NCBI GenBank assembly: GCA_963727535.1
Contig: CAVSGR010000006.1
Coordinates: forward strand, 1,054,001 to 1,118,000
DNA from: RBG-16-34-14 sp963727535
GTDB lineage: Bacteria > Bacteroidota > Ignavibacteria > Ignavibacteriales > Ignavibacteriaceae
DNA: 64,000 nt
Direction: 5' to 3'
In this document: in pieces, positions 1 through 8,467 of the stretch
Layout: each line of letters starts with the position of its first letter
Numbering within the stretch: the stretch's first letter is position 1
Translations under genes and position numbers: made by a program
Notes under the pieces: model-generated
The model's database searches: none
Seen by the model: only the letters and a program-made list of their open reading frames with translations
Told to the model about the DNA's origin: nothing

Positions 1-189
1 AAAATAGCTGAACCAGACAATACGGCTTTGCGAACAGCCTTATGAAGAGCATTATACATTCAAGTGGACGAAAAACCTCATATCATTGAAAACGGGCATG
101 GGCAATTATTGAAGCCCGAAGCCGCTTTGTATATTTCATATCGGGACGGCGGGTTGCGTTATGAAAATGAGTATTTTAGTTCAATATAA
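1..189 (+). pseudogene. Decayed SAM-methyltransferase-like fragment (LCMT-type), truncated by window edge
   Basis: Frame 1 from the first base reads AEPDNTALRTAL, a TGA at 43-45, then RALYIQVDEKPHIIEN, and ends at TAA 187-189. The pattern TALR-AL-W-RAL--QVD--PH resembles the N-terminal part of leucine-carboxyl-methyltransferase-like SAM enzymes, with TGA standing where Trp is expected. After about residue 30 the sequence no longer resembles that family. Other genes in the window use TGA as stop, so recoding is unlikely and this looks like a broken remnant. The family call is from memory of the motif only and is weak. Confidence 0.35.
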
Positions 190-304
190 AAATCCGCGTA
201 GACATAAAGATTTGTCTTTTAAAGTCCGCCACAAACCATATGCTTTAAGGCTATGGCAAACCAAACTCTTTAGGGACTTACCATCACCATTAAGGATAGA
301 TGCA

Positions 305-342
305 TTTAAAATAAAAAAGACTCCGCTATTAACGGAGTCTCT
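305..342 (-). terminator. Terminator-like hairpin at minus-strand end of repeat copy 1
   Basis: On the minus strand AGACTCCG (as its complement CGGAGTCT) pairs across a 7-base loop at 318-340 and is followed by a run of T (TTTTTTATTTT), the form of a rho-independent terminator. The same arrangement recurs in copy 2. It implies a transcript coming from the right, possibly a ~250-300 nt RNA made from the repeat itself. Confidence 0.5.
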
Positions 343-605
343 CTTAAAAATACCTTACGATCATCTTTTCTTTACAAACTAACCTTTATCATACGTTTCG
401 TTCACTAATCATTCGTTTCTCTATACATTCAACATCATAAAGCTTTGTAAACATTATCAAATCTCAAATTAACAAATCGTATATCATAACTTAATCATAA
501 ACTCGATAGTTAATATAAAGCCAAAAGATGAGGATATATATAGAAGTAATTGCCATTCGTATGTAGTAGTATTACTACAACAAAAATGTTGAAAGAGTCA
601 AAATT
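305..605. repeat. ~300-bp direct repeat, copy 1 (left border of the island)
   Basis: From TTTAAAATAAAAAAGACTCCG to the end of GAAAGAGTCAAAATT this segment is nearly identical to 3268-3567, with scattered substitutions and 1-3 base indels. It contains a hairpin at its left end (318-340) and a near-perfect palindrome TGTAGTAGTATTACTACA close to its right end. No coding frame runs through it. The two copies bracket the two-gene island between them in the same orientation. Confidence 0.9.
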
Positions 606-708
606 TAGTGTTAATGCTGAAAATAAAAGGAATAGATTATTTAAAATAAAGAATTCTTCAAGATCATATAACTAAAATAATGAAGATTAAAATTCAGTTT
701 TACTTGCC

Positions 709-924
709 ATGGAAAGAATTTTAATTTACTTTTTACCTGTTCATATTTATGGGACGCGATTTCAAATCAAAGATTACGATGACAATGGGTGGATGTCTGA
801 GCAAGTATATACTCATCTGCTCAATAATTATTAGAATAATGGATTAAGAGATGGTATTTAAGAATTATTTTCGGGAATATTTCGTGAAGAGATATTTCGA
901 TTTTGTTATAACTGTATATATTAG
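709..924 (+). pseudogene. Possible decayed gene remnant with in-frame stops
   Basis: An ATG at 709 opens a 41-codon frame (MERILIYFLPVHIYG...) that stops at 832-834. The same frame goes on with protein-like sequence through a second stop at 859-861 to a third at 922-924. The codon pattern looks protein-like but I recognise no family. It lies between repeat copy 1 and the first attC-like heptamer. It could equally be chance open frame in AT-rich DNA. Confidence 0.2.
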
Positions 925-1028
925 ATTTAGCTATAGAAAAATATGAGGATTTTAAATTGGCTTATATGTTGGAAAATAATTCGGGAATATCAACCGTATT
1001 GTAAAGTACCAATTCGGTATAAGTAATA

Positions 1029-1035
1029 GTTAGGC
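1029..1035 (+). other. attC-like R' heptamer GTTAGGC (left half-site)
   Basis: GTTAGGC fits the integron core consensus GTTRRRY and lies 89 bases before the start of the following gene. No matching GCCTAAC partner is visible upstream before repeat copy 1, so this would be a half-site left at the edge of the island. Confidence 0.3.
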
Positions 1036-1124
1036 AATTAAAGAATATACATAAATTACTAAATAATATTTAATTCTTTTGACATATAAATTCAAAGTTC
1101 TTATAAAATAATTAGGGGCATTAA

Positions 1125-2090
1125 ATGTTAAAATTATTTTTACTTTTCATTCTTTTCCCTTTACTGATTTTTTCTCAAGAAAACTTAGGACAACAATCTA
1201 ATGTAAATGATTTTACACCAGCAAAATTAATAAAAGGTGTTCCATCCTTATTAGTTAAAAATAGATATTTTTATCCACCTGAGGAAATCTCTTATGCTTT
1301 AATTTTTAAAAGCAAAAATGATTCACTTTATTTTATCCGTAAAGAAATAAATTCCGATTCCATTAATTATATTCTTGTATTAACATCGAATAAGAAAATT
1401 ATTGATTATGATTATTTAAATTTTAAAAAAAGTAGTGAAGACAGTTTATTTGCAACTACCAATATTAAAATTCAGGATAAATATACTTTCGAATTTTATT
1501 ATTTGTCCAATGATTTTACTGCTTATTATAAATTATTAGTCGAGGGAAAAAATAAACTGCCGATAAATATTGAATTAGGCATAAGAGACGAAGTAGCAGT
1601 TATATTTGCAAATTATTACAATTATAAAAATGGAAGTTCAAATTATATAAATACATTTTTACCATTAAATCTTCACTTATCAATAGGGTTCAGTTTTTTA
1701 GAAAAATACAAAATAGATTTTAGAATCGGACTACTTTTATTATATGAAGATTATATTGGCATAGATAAGGGAATATTTTTAGAGTCAAAAATATTTAAAA
1801 GTAATTTTTATGGAGTTTTGGGAATTGATTTCTTTAGCAACGGAGGGAATGCACATGGTGTCCAAGTATACTCTGAGAGTGGTGGAAATGTAACATCGCT
1901 ATGTTTAGGAGTAGGTTACTCAACTTCCAGACATTTCAATATTGATTTAATGTATTATTTGCCATTTAATAAAGTTTATGGATATAACTATGTAGCTTAT
2001 GATTATAATGGAAATCATAATGGTAGACGCTATGATAAAATAAATAATGGAGTTTTAACGTTAGGTTTTCAATACTCATTTATTTTCTAA
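1125..2090 (+). CDS. Hypothetical secreted/outer-membrane beta-barrel-like protein
   Basis: 321 residues, no family recognised. It begins with a clear signal peptide (MLKLFLLFILFPLLIFSQ, cleavage near residue 17-18). The second half (about 150-321) alternates hydrophobic and polar residues in short strands rich in Tyr, Phe and Gly, and the protein ends in Phe (GVLTLGFQYSFIF), the usual C-terminal signature of outer-membrane barrels. The N-terminal half could be a periplasmic domain. It is very AT-rich compared with the core genes around it, stands alone, and is bordered by attC-like heptamers, all consistent with a horizontally acquired cargo gene. Location is inferred; function unknown. Confidence 0.7.
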   Translation: MLKLFLLFILFPLLIFSQENLGQQSNVNDFTPAKLIKGVPSLLVKNRYFYPPEEISYALIFKSKNDSLYFIRKEINSDSINYILVLTSNKKIIDYDYLNFKKSSEDSLFATTNIKIQDKYTFEFYYLSNDFTAYYKLLVEGKNKLPINIELGIRDEVAVIFANYYNYKNGSSNYINTFLPLNLHLSIGFSFLEKYKIDFRIGLLLLYEDYIGIDKGIFLESKIFKSNFYGVLGIDFFSNGGNAHGVQVYSESGGNVTSLCLGVGYSTSRHFNIDLMYYLPFNKVYGYNYVAYDYNGNHNGRRYDKINNGVLTLGFQYSFIF

Positions 2091-2115
2091 AAAATTAAGG
2101 CATGGTTAAAATAGT

Positions 2116-2342
2116 GCCTAACAGGCGCATTAACCCGACCGCATATTCGCACTCGGCGTTTTTGCAATTTTAATGTTAGTAGTTCCGTTTCAGCAAACTT
2201 GTTCGAAGTGTTCTTACAAAATTAATAAACTTGCAAACTATACTTGTAAAAAAAGATAAGCACGGTTTGCTTAATCTTTGGCATTAGAAATAAATAGAGC
2301 ATGCTTGTTTTGGGCTACGGCTTAGCAGCAACTTCGTTAGGC
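2116..2342 (+). other. Candidate attC-like site between the two island genes
   Basis: It opens with GCCTAAC (2116-2122, matching RYYYAAC), 25 bases after the upstream stop codon, and closes with GTTAGGC (2336-2342, matching GTTRRRY), 12 bases before the ATG of the next gene. The heptamers are exact reverse complements, as in integron attC R''/R' pairs. At 227 bp it is longer than usual attC sites, and I could not find a convincing inner L''/L' stem by eye, so the call is tentative. Confidence 0.35.
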
Positions 2343-2354
2343 GTTAGATGTATT

Positions 2355-3095
2355 ATGAAACTTGATTTACATTATACTGATCCACGATTGGTAGCACTGT
2401 ACGACATAAATAATCCTCGAGGCATTGATACTGATTTTTATGTTCAACTTGCAGAAGATATAAAAGCAAAAATCATTTTTGATTTAGGGTGTGGTACGGG
2501 TCTTCTTACTCGTGAATTAGTGGGCAATGACCGACAGGTTATTGGCATTGATCCCTCCTCTGCTATGTTAACATATGCCAAGAAACAAGCCTACGCTGAT
2601 TTAGTCCTATGGAAAAAAGGGGATGCGTCTATTTTAGGTTCACCGAAGGCTGATCTTGTGCTTATGACAGGTAATGTTGTACAAATTTTTCTTGATGATT
2701 CTAAGTGGTATGCGACTCTCCGTGCTATTTACACCGCATTGAGACAAGAAGGATATATTGCCTTTGAGAGTCGTAATCCAGCAGCCAAAGCCTGGGAAAA
2801 TTGGAATCGTGAATCCACCTATAAGCTGATCAAATCACCATTTGGTCTCATAGAATATTGGTTAGAACTAATTAGTGTTAGTCATAACCAGGTCTGCTTT
2901 AAAAGTTATTATGTTTTTAATAAAACTGGAAAAGTTTTAGAAGCGGAGAGTGAACTCCGCTTTCGCAGTTCTAAAGAGATAATAAATACCTTACAGAACA
3001 TTGGTTTTTGCACACAACATGTTTATGGCAATTGGTATTGTGAACCTGTCACCAAAGACAGTAAGATAATGGTTTTTATTGCACAACGATGTTAA
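2355..3095 (+). CDS. Class I SAM-dependent methyltransferase
   Basis: 246 residues from the ATG at 2355; an upstream in-frame ATG at 2301 lies inside the attC-like site and is less likely. Motif I is IFDLGCGTGLL (about residues 35-46), followed by the acidic end of beta-2 (VIGIDPSSAML), motif II-like ADLVLMTGNVVQIF and post-II EGYIAFESRNP, the order of a Methyltransf_25-type Rossmann fold. Substrate is not evident. The stop is only 5 bases before a GCCTAAC heptamer, so the gene fills its putative cassette tightly. Base composition is less AT-rich than its island neighbour, suggesting a separate origin. Confidence 0.85.
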   Translation: MKLDLHYTDPRLVALYDINNPRGIDTDFYVQLAEDIKAKIIFDLGCGTGLLTRELVGNDRQVIGIDPSSAMLTYAKKQAYADLVLWKKGDASILGSPKADLVLMTGNVVQIFLDDSKWYATLRAIYTALRQEGYIAFESRNPAAKAWENWNRESTYKLIKSPFGLIEYWLELISVSHNQVCFKSYYVFNKTGKVLEAESELRFRSSKEIINTLQNIGFCTQHVYGNWYCEPVTKDSKIMVFIAQRC

Positions 3096-3100
3096 ATAAC

Positions 3101-3107
3101 GCCTAAC
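3101..3107 (+). other. attC-like R'' heptamer GCCTAAC (right half-site)
   Basis: GCCTAAC starts 5 bases after the methyltransferase stop codon, the position expected for the beginning of an attC. No closing GTTAGGC occurs before repeat copy 2 at 3268, so the site appears truncated by the repeat boundary. Confidence 0.3.
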
Positions 3108-3267
3108 ATCTTTAATCCGTCTTCGCCGGACAAGTAAGTAAAAAGTCAATGAGCCAATGGAAATAACAATTTCAGACGAATAATTTTTCAATTGAATATG
3201 TTATTATAATGTTACTTACTAAAACATAACTCAAATAAACACAATAGATTAACAATATTATAGATAA

Positions 3268-3567
3268 TTTAAAATAAAAAAAGACTCCGCTGTTAACGGA
3301 GTCTCTCTTAAAAATACCTTACGATCATCTTTCTTTACAAACTAACCTTTATCATACGTTTCGTTCACTAATCATCTTTTCTCTGTACATTCAACATCAT
3401 AAAGCTTTGTAAACATCATCAAATCTCAAATTAACAAATCGTATATCATAACTTAATCATAATCTCGATAGTCAATATAAAGCCAAAAGATGAGGATATA
3501 TATAGAAGTAATTACTATTCGTATGTAGTAGTATCACTACAACAAAAATGTTGAAAGAGTCAAAATT
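3268..3567. repeat. ~300-bp direct repeat, copy 2 (right border of the island)
   Basis: Nearly identical to 305-605 in the same orientation, including the hairpin (3282-3304), the segment CATAAAGCTTTGTAAACAT and the palindrome near its right end (TGTAGTAGTATCACTACA, with one mismatch). On the minus strand the hairpin is followed by TTTTTTTATTTT, again terminator-like. It lies about 100 bp upstream of the Asp-box protein gene, in the position expected for that gene's original 5' region, so copy 1 may derive from it or from the same duplicated locus. Confidence 0.9.
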
Positions 3568-3670
3568 CAAAGATTCTAAATCTCTAAACCTTGTTACTCG
3601 CTAAAGTTGTAAAAATTTAACTTACTTAGTAGATTGTTTATAACAATTACATCAACAAATAAGTATTTCA

Positions 3671-6600
3671 ATGTTTTCAAAATTATTTTCAACCAGAGTT
3701 AAGTGGCAAAATCACTTTACAATAATATTAATGGTGCTTACTCTTTCATTAAGCAGTAACATATTTCCTCAGCCAATTTCAGTTAAGATGTATTCTGATA
3801 TGAAATGGCGGTTAGTTGGACCCTTCAGAGGAGGTTGGGGAACTGTCTGTGACGGCATCCCTGATTCTACCAATGTTTATTACTTCGGAGGCGCTGGGGG
3901 AGGTGTATGGAAAACCATCGATGCGGGAAATACCTGGCAGCCTTTAATGCAGAATGAATCCGCATCTGCTGTTGGGGCACTAACAATTGCACCTTCCAAT
4001 CCAAATATTATTTATGTTGGAACAGGACAGGTTGCCTGGCGCTATGATATTCTTGATGGTGATGGAGTTTACAAAACTGATGATGGCGGCAAAACATGGA
4101 AGAACATAGGATTAAAAGAAACAAAATATATCGGAAGAATTTTAGTTCATCCGCAAAATCCTGAACGGGTACTTGTTGCTGCGCTCGGGCCTGTTTTCGG
4201 TTCAAGTAAAAACAGGGGAGTTTATCTTACTAAAGATGGCGGCAAAAACTGGGACCAGGTTCTTTATGTTAATGATTCAACCGGTGCAGTTGATCTTGCC
4301 TACGATGCAACTCAACCTGAAATAATTTATGCGGCTTTATGGCAAATGAGAATGCACCCCTGGCTCGATTATTATCTGCCTCAGACCGGAAGACATTCGG
4401 GAATTTATAAAAGTATTGATGGCGGTGAACACTGGACAAAACTTTCAGGTAACGGGTTGCCCAATATTCCTCTTGGCAGGATTGGATTAGCAGTCGCAGA
4501 AGGAACCAAAGGAAAAATTATTTATGCAAGCATAGATGCCGAAGGTAATGAAAAAGGATTATACCGTTCAAATGATGCAGGAAAATCGTGGACTCATGTA
4601 AATAATAATGAAGTTTTGGCTAATTCATATTTCGGAAGGTTAAATGTTGATCCGGGAAATCCTGATATAGTTTATGTGATGGATCGTTCCATAAGGAAAT
4701 CAACTGATGGAGGAAAAACTTTTGAGGTTTTTATCGGTGCACCCGGAGGAGATGATTATCATTTTTTCTGGATAAATCCCAAACATCCTGAATATATGAT
4801 AACAGCATCGGACCAGGGAACAATAGTTACGGTTAATGGAGGCGAAACGTGGTCGAATTGGTATAACCAGCCAACTGGTCAGTTATATCATTTAGCTGTA
4901 GATAACAGGTTTCCTTACAGGATTTATGCGGGTCAGCAGGATAATGGTACAGTTTCAATTTTAAGTCGTGGACCTTATGGAGTTGTTGATATGCGTGACT
5001 GGCATCCTGTCGGTGCCGATGAAAGAGATTATGATATTCCAAATCCTATTGATCCCGATATGGTGATTGGCTCTGGTCTTGGAGGCAACCTTAACAGGTT
5101 TGATGAAGAAACAAGACAATCTGCTGAAATTTCTCCCTGGCCGTTTTCAAGTTATGCAGAAAAACCAAATACAGTTAAATACCGTTATTCCTGGATTACA
5201 CCTATTGCATATTCACAAATTGGAAAACGTTCACTATACTTTGGCGCGCAGTATCTCTTCAGATCGACAGATAATGGAAAAGGCTGGGATATTATAAGTC
5301 CGGATTTAAGCAGGAAGTCTGGTGATTCTTCTAATTGTGATAATCCTGATTTTGAAGAAGCAGGTAGTTGTGGTTTCGGAGTAATCTGGAGTATCGCTCC
5401 TTCTAATCTTTCAGAAAATATAATTTGGGTTGGAACTGATGATGGCCTTGTTCAATTAACAACTGATGAAGGAAAAAACTGGCAAAATGTTACACCGCCC
5501 AATATTCCTTTATGGGCGAGAATAGATGCAATCGATCCCTCACCATTTTCTATTCATTCAGCCTATGTTGCTGTAAATCTTCACAGGTTAAATAAATTCA
5601 GTCCCTTAATCTTAAAGACAAAAGATGATGGAAAAACATGGGAAAAAATAATTAATGGTCTTCCTGATAATGAGTATGTAAATGTTGTTAGGTCCGATAC
5701 TAAACAGGAAGGATTGTTATTTGCCGGAACAAACCGGAATGTTTATGTATCATTTAATGATGGAAAATCGTGGCAGCCGATCAGGCTGAATTTTCCAACA
5801 ACTTCTGTACGCGATCTTTTAGTTCACGATAATGATCTTATTGCTGCAACACAGGGAAGAGCAATCTGGATTCTCGATGATCTACAACCGCTTCGCGAAC
5901 TTAGTTCAGGTATGGTTGCAGATCCTGTTCATCTTTTTCATCCGGGTGATGCATGGAGAATAAGAGGGAATGAAAATCGTGATACACCGTGGCCTCCCTC
6001 TACGCCAGTTGGAGAAAATCCTCCCGACGGCGCTATAATAGATTATTGGCTCAAGGATAATGTTAAAGAAATCTCACTTAAAATTTCAGATGCAGATGGA
6101 AATATTATTCGGCAATTCTCAAATTCTGATCTTCAGGAAAAATTAACTGCCGAACGTTACTTTGATAAAAGATGGCTTGGAACTCCGCAGCTTCTCCCGG
6201 ACAAACCGGGTATGCACAGGTTTATCTGGGATTTAAGATATAAAAGACCTCCCGCACTTAAATATGATTACGGTATTTCGGGATTATGGATGAAAGGTAC
6301 GCCACTTAAACCAGAGGGACCACTTGTTCTTCCCGGAACTTATCTTGTTACATTGGCAGTCGATGGGAAGGAGTATAATCAAGAATTAAATGTCAAAATG
6401 GATCCGCGTGTCGAAGTGACTGTAGAGGAATTAAAAAAACAATTGGAGTTTGCACAAAATATTGGAGGAGTTCTTAGACGAGTATTTGATGCCCACAGTA
6501 AAGTTAATCTTCTTTTAAAGGATTCAGCAAATACTGCCGGAGAAATAATTGATTCATTAAAAATATATAAAGCAGGAATCACTTCTATAGATGCTGTTTT

Positions 6601-6745
6601 TGCAAGTCTCGTTACTTCTGTTCAAAGTGCGGATGCGAGCCCAACACAAGGACAAAAAGAATTATTTAAGGATTACTTAGAAAAGTTTGAAGAGCTGTTC
6701 TTAAAATTACAGAAAATTCTTAATAGTTATAAACTAAAAATGTGA
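3671..6745 (+). CDS. Secreted Asp-box (BNR/VPS10-sortilin-like) repeat protein, glycosyl-hydrolase-like
   Basis: 1024 residues with an N-terminal signal segment (hydrophobic 17-32, then FPQP). About ten Asp-box motifs of the S/T-x-D-x-G-x-x-W type recur roughly every 45-60 residues over 80-700: KTIDAGNTW, KTDDGGKTW, LTKDGGKNW, KSIDGGEHW, RSNDAGKSW, KSTDGGKTF, RSTDNGKGW, KTKDDGKTW, SFNDGKSW. These build seven- or ten-bladed beta-propellers as in sialidases and sortilin. The C-terminal 280 residues contain a beta-rich domain and a helical tail. Such proteins are common, exported and annotated as glycosyl hydrolases, but no sialidase catalytic set is evident, so enzymatic activity is not supported. 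Confidence 0.85.
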   Translation: MFSKLFSTRVKWQNHFTIILMVLTLSLSSNIFPQPISVKMYSDMKWRLVGPFRGGWGTVCDGIPDSTNVYYFGGAGGGVWKTIDAGNTWQPLMQNESASAVGALTIAPSNPNIIYVGTGQVAWRYDILDGDGVYKTDDGGKTWKNIGLKETKYIGRILVHPQNPERVLVAALGPVFGSSKNRGVYLTKDGGKNWDQVLYVNDSTGAVDLAYDATQPEIIYAALWQMRMHPWLDYYLPQTGRHSGIYKSIDGGEHWTKLSGNGLPNIPLGRIGLAVAEGTKGKIIYASIDAEGNEKGLYRSNDAGKSWTHVNNNEVLANSYFGRLNVDPGNPDIVYVMDRSIRKSTDGGKTFEVFIGAPGGDDYHFFWINPKHPEYMITASDQGTIVTVNGGETWSNWYNQPTGQLYHLAVDNRFPYRIYAGQQDNGTVSILSRGPYGVVDMRDWHPVGADERDYDIPNPIDPDMVIGSGLGGNLNRFDEETRQSAEISPWPFSSYAEKPNTVKYRYSWITPIAYSQIGKRSLYFGAQYLFRSTDNGKGWDIISPDLSRKSGDSSNCDNPDFEEAGSCGFGVIWSIAPSNLSENIIWVGTDDGLVQLTTDEGKNWQNVTPPNIPLWARIDAIDPSPFSIHSAYVAVNLHRLNKFSPLILKTKDDGKTWEKIINGLPDNEYVNVVRSDTKQEGLLFAGTNRNVYVSFNDGKSWQPIRLNFPTTSVRDLLVHDNDLIAATQGRAIWILDDLQPLRELSSGMVADPVHLFHPGDAWRIRGNENRDTPWPPSTPVGENPPDGAIIDYWLKDNVKEISLKISDADGNIIRQFSNSDLQEKLTAERYFDKRWLGTPQLLPDKPGMHRFIWDLRYKRPPALKYDYGISGLWMKGTPLKPEGPLVLPGTYLVTLAVDGKEYNQELNVKMDPRVEVTVEELKKQLEFAQNIGGVLRRVFDAHSKVNLLLKDSANTAGEIIDSLKIYKAGITSIDAVFASLVTSVQSADASPTQGQKELFKDYLEKFEELFLKLQKILNSYKLKM

Positions 6746-6757
6746 TGTGAATGTGAT

Positions 6758-6859
6758 GTCATCCCGAACTTGATTCGGGATCTCCTGGATTGATAAAGAT
6801 TCTGAAATCACCGCCAAGGCGGGATCCCGCCAAAGGCGTGGATAAATTCAGAATGACAA
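6758..6859. repeat. Palindromic intergenic repeat (GTCATTCTGA family)
   Basis: Runs from GTCATCCCGAA to TTCAGAATGAC with inner inverted pieces CCCGAA/TTCGGG and GGCGGGATCCCGCC. Its reverse complement matches 16925-17010 closely in arrangement (CCCGAA, GGGATCTC, TTGAATTGAT, AAGATTCTGAA, TTCAGAATGAC). It follows the Asp-box gene directly and may act as a transcript end. Confidence 0.75.
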
Positions 6860-6920
6860 GTTTTTTTATATTGGACATAACTTGATTATTATCTAAACAA
6901 AATCAAATAAAATAAAGTAT

Positions 6921-7772
6921 ATGAAAAAAAATCTATTACTCGCTTTGATATTCCTTAGTATGAATTTCGTTTCATTTTCAGCCGAAAATGATTCGATTAA
7001 AGTTATTACATACAACATTCGGGTTGCAATTGATAAAGGGATTAACTCCTGGGCAAACCGGAAAGAGCTTGTTGCTTCTGTAATTAAAACTCACGGTGCA
7101 GATATTTTTGGTGTGCAGGAAGCTTTAAAATCCCAGGTTGATGATTTAGTAAAACTGTTTCCGGGTTTTGGCTGGGTTGGGGTTGGAACAGATGACGGAG
7201 CGGAAGCAGGAGAGTATGAAGCTATTTTTTATAATAAAGAAAGATTTGAAATTCTGGAGGATTCAACATTCTGGTTATCGAATACTCCTGAGAAACCTTC
7301 GATAGGATGGGATGCAGCTACTATAAGGAACGTAACATGGGGGAAATTTAAGGATAAAGAAACCGGGAAAATCTTTTACTATTTCAATACACATTTCGAT
7401 TATAAGGGAATAATGGCTAGGCTGGAAGAAGCGAATCTTTTAAATGATAAGGTTGCAGAAATAGCTGGTAAAACTCCTGCTATAATAGCCGGCGATTTTA
7501 ATTTCAAATCTGATTTTGGCGGATATAAAATTCTTACAGGCGGAAGGAAAAATTATTTATTCGATACACAAAAAATTGCTAAAGTCGACAGCTCCGGTTT
7601 GAACATTACTTATAACAAGTTTGGGCAATCTTTGGAAGAAGGAAATAAAGTAGATTATATCTTTATCAAGAACGATATCGAAGTTTATAAGCATCAGATA
7701 ATTACCGATACATTTGATGGGAGATATCCTTCAGATCATATGCCTCTTCGGGTTGTTATTAAGATAAAGTAG
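6921..7772 (+). CDS. Secreted endonuclease/exonuclease/phosphatase (EEP) family protein
   Basis: 283 residues. Signal peptide at 1-20 (KKNLLLALIFLSMNFVSFSA). EEP-fold motifs occur in order: TYNIR near residue 31, FGVQEAL (metal-binding Glu) near 65, NTHFDYKG near 155, AGDFNF near 191 and the terminal SDHMP (catalytic His) near 273. Members cleave phosphodiesters or phosphomonoesters using Mg2+. Secreted bacterial forms often act on sugar phosphates, lipids or extracellular nucleic acid; the substrate here cannot be told. It lies 175 bp after the Asp-box gene, from which a palindromic repeat separates it. Confidence 0.85.
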   Translation: MKKNLLLALIFLSMNFVSFSAENDSIKVITYNIRVAIDKGINSWANRKELVASVIKTHGADIFGVQEALKSQVDDLVKLFPGFGWVGVGTDDGAEAGEYEAIFYNKERFEILEDSTFWLSNTPEKPSIGWDAATIRNVTWGKFKDKETGKIFYYFNTHFDYKGIMARLEEANLLNDKVAEIAGKTPAIIAGDFNFKSDFGGYKILTGGRKNYLFDTQKIAKVDSSGLNITYNKFGQSLEEGNKVDYIFIKNDIEVYKHQIITDTFDGRYPSDHMPLRVVIKIK

Positions 7773-7777
7773 TAAAT

Positions 7778-7842
7778 GTCATGCTGAACTGGTTTCAGCA
7801 TCTGTCATAGTCGTTTAAGATTCCAAAACAAGTTCGGAATGA
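7778..7842. repeat. Palindromic intergenic repeat, degenerate GTCATTCTGA-type copy
   Basis: GTCATGCTGAACTGGTTTCAGCAT is a short inverted repeat (ATGCTGAA/TTCAGCAT) followed by AAGATTCC and TTCGGAATGA. The layout echoes the longer copies at 6758 and 16925. It sits 5 bases after the EEP gene. Confidence 0.5.
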
Positions 7843-7857
7843 ATTATTAGAAATTTT

Positions 7858-8460
7858 AAAATAAAAAATAGACTCTGTCGACTATTGTGGGAGTTAATTA
7901 CCCCCAAATTACTCTATTTAGTCATTAGGGAAAAACTAAATCAAGTAACTTAGACAGAGTCTTAAAATCAAAAATTATTATTAAAAGAAGAGACTCTACG
8001 ACTTGTTCCTGCTATGCGATTCGACAGTAAGAGTAGTACATACAGCAAGAACCATTCGGCAGAGTCTCCAGTATTTCAATCAGGCTTTACAAACTTTACA
8101 ACTTTAATCATCTAATCGTTTCATTCACAATCTGTTCATATTTTTATCATCTAATCATAATCAACAGAATGTAAAGCCGTTTGTTCAGAAGTATTGTCCC
8201 AATCCTTTTCTACCTGGAACACTCATCAAATTCAAAGTCTTAAACATCGTATCAAAAATCTTAATCATCTTTTCTTTTCTTTTTCTTCTGAATCATTATC
8301 TTGGGTATAAGCTAATCTTTCCGGAGCCGTTTAACAATCGAACAAAACACCATTTACTTGTCGTAGTTCTACTACCTGTTTTCGGCTAAATATGTATTTC
8401 GCTTCTATTATTCTTTTAACAGGGATTTTTTTATTTTCACTTTAAGAATTAATGTAAAAA
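7858..8460. repeat. Large structured intergenic element, diverged relative of the 300-bp repeats
   Basis: No gene is visible in this ~700-bp gap. It starts with TTTAAAATAAAAAATAGACTC like both 300-bp repeats, and shares with them CTTTACAAACT, CGTTTCATTCAC and AATGTAAAGCC in the same order. It adds two long hairpins: 7870-7962 (AGACTCTGTC with GACAGAGTCT) and 7990-8068 (GAGACTCT with AGAGTCTC, plus inner pairing around CTTGTTCCTGCTATG). Read on the minus strand the first hairpin is followed by a T-run, like the terminators of copies 1 and 2. It could encode a structured RNA transcribed divergently from the gene at 8468. Confidence 0.5.
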
Positions 8461-8467
8461 CATAGAT

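Noticed and set aside
1..60. TGA read as Trp in the methyltransferase-like fragment
   Set aside because: Other genes use TGG for Trp and TGA as stop (ribE, ispF, glnB-adjacent genes), and the frame degenerates downstream anyway.
161..382. 73-codon plus-strand ORF
   Set aside because: Runs from the decayed fragment into repeat copy 1, whose other copy has no such frame; no protein-like conservation.
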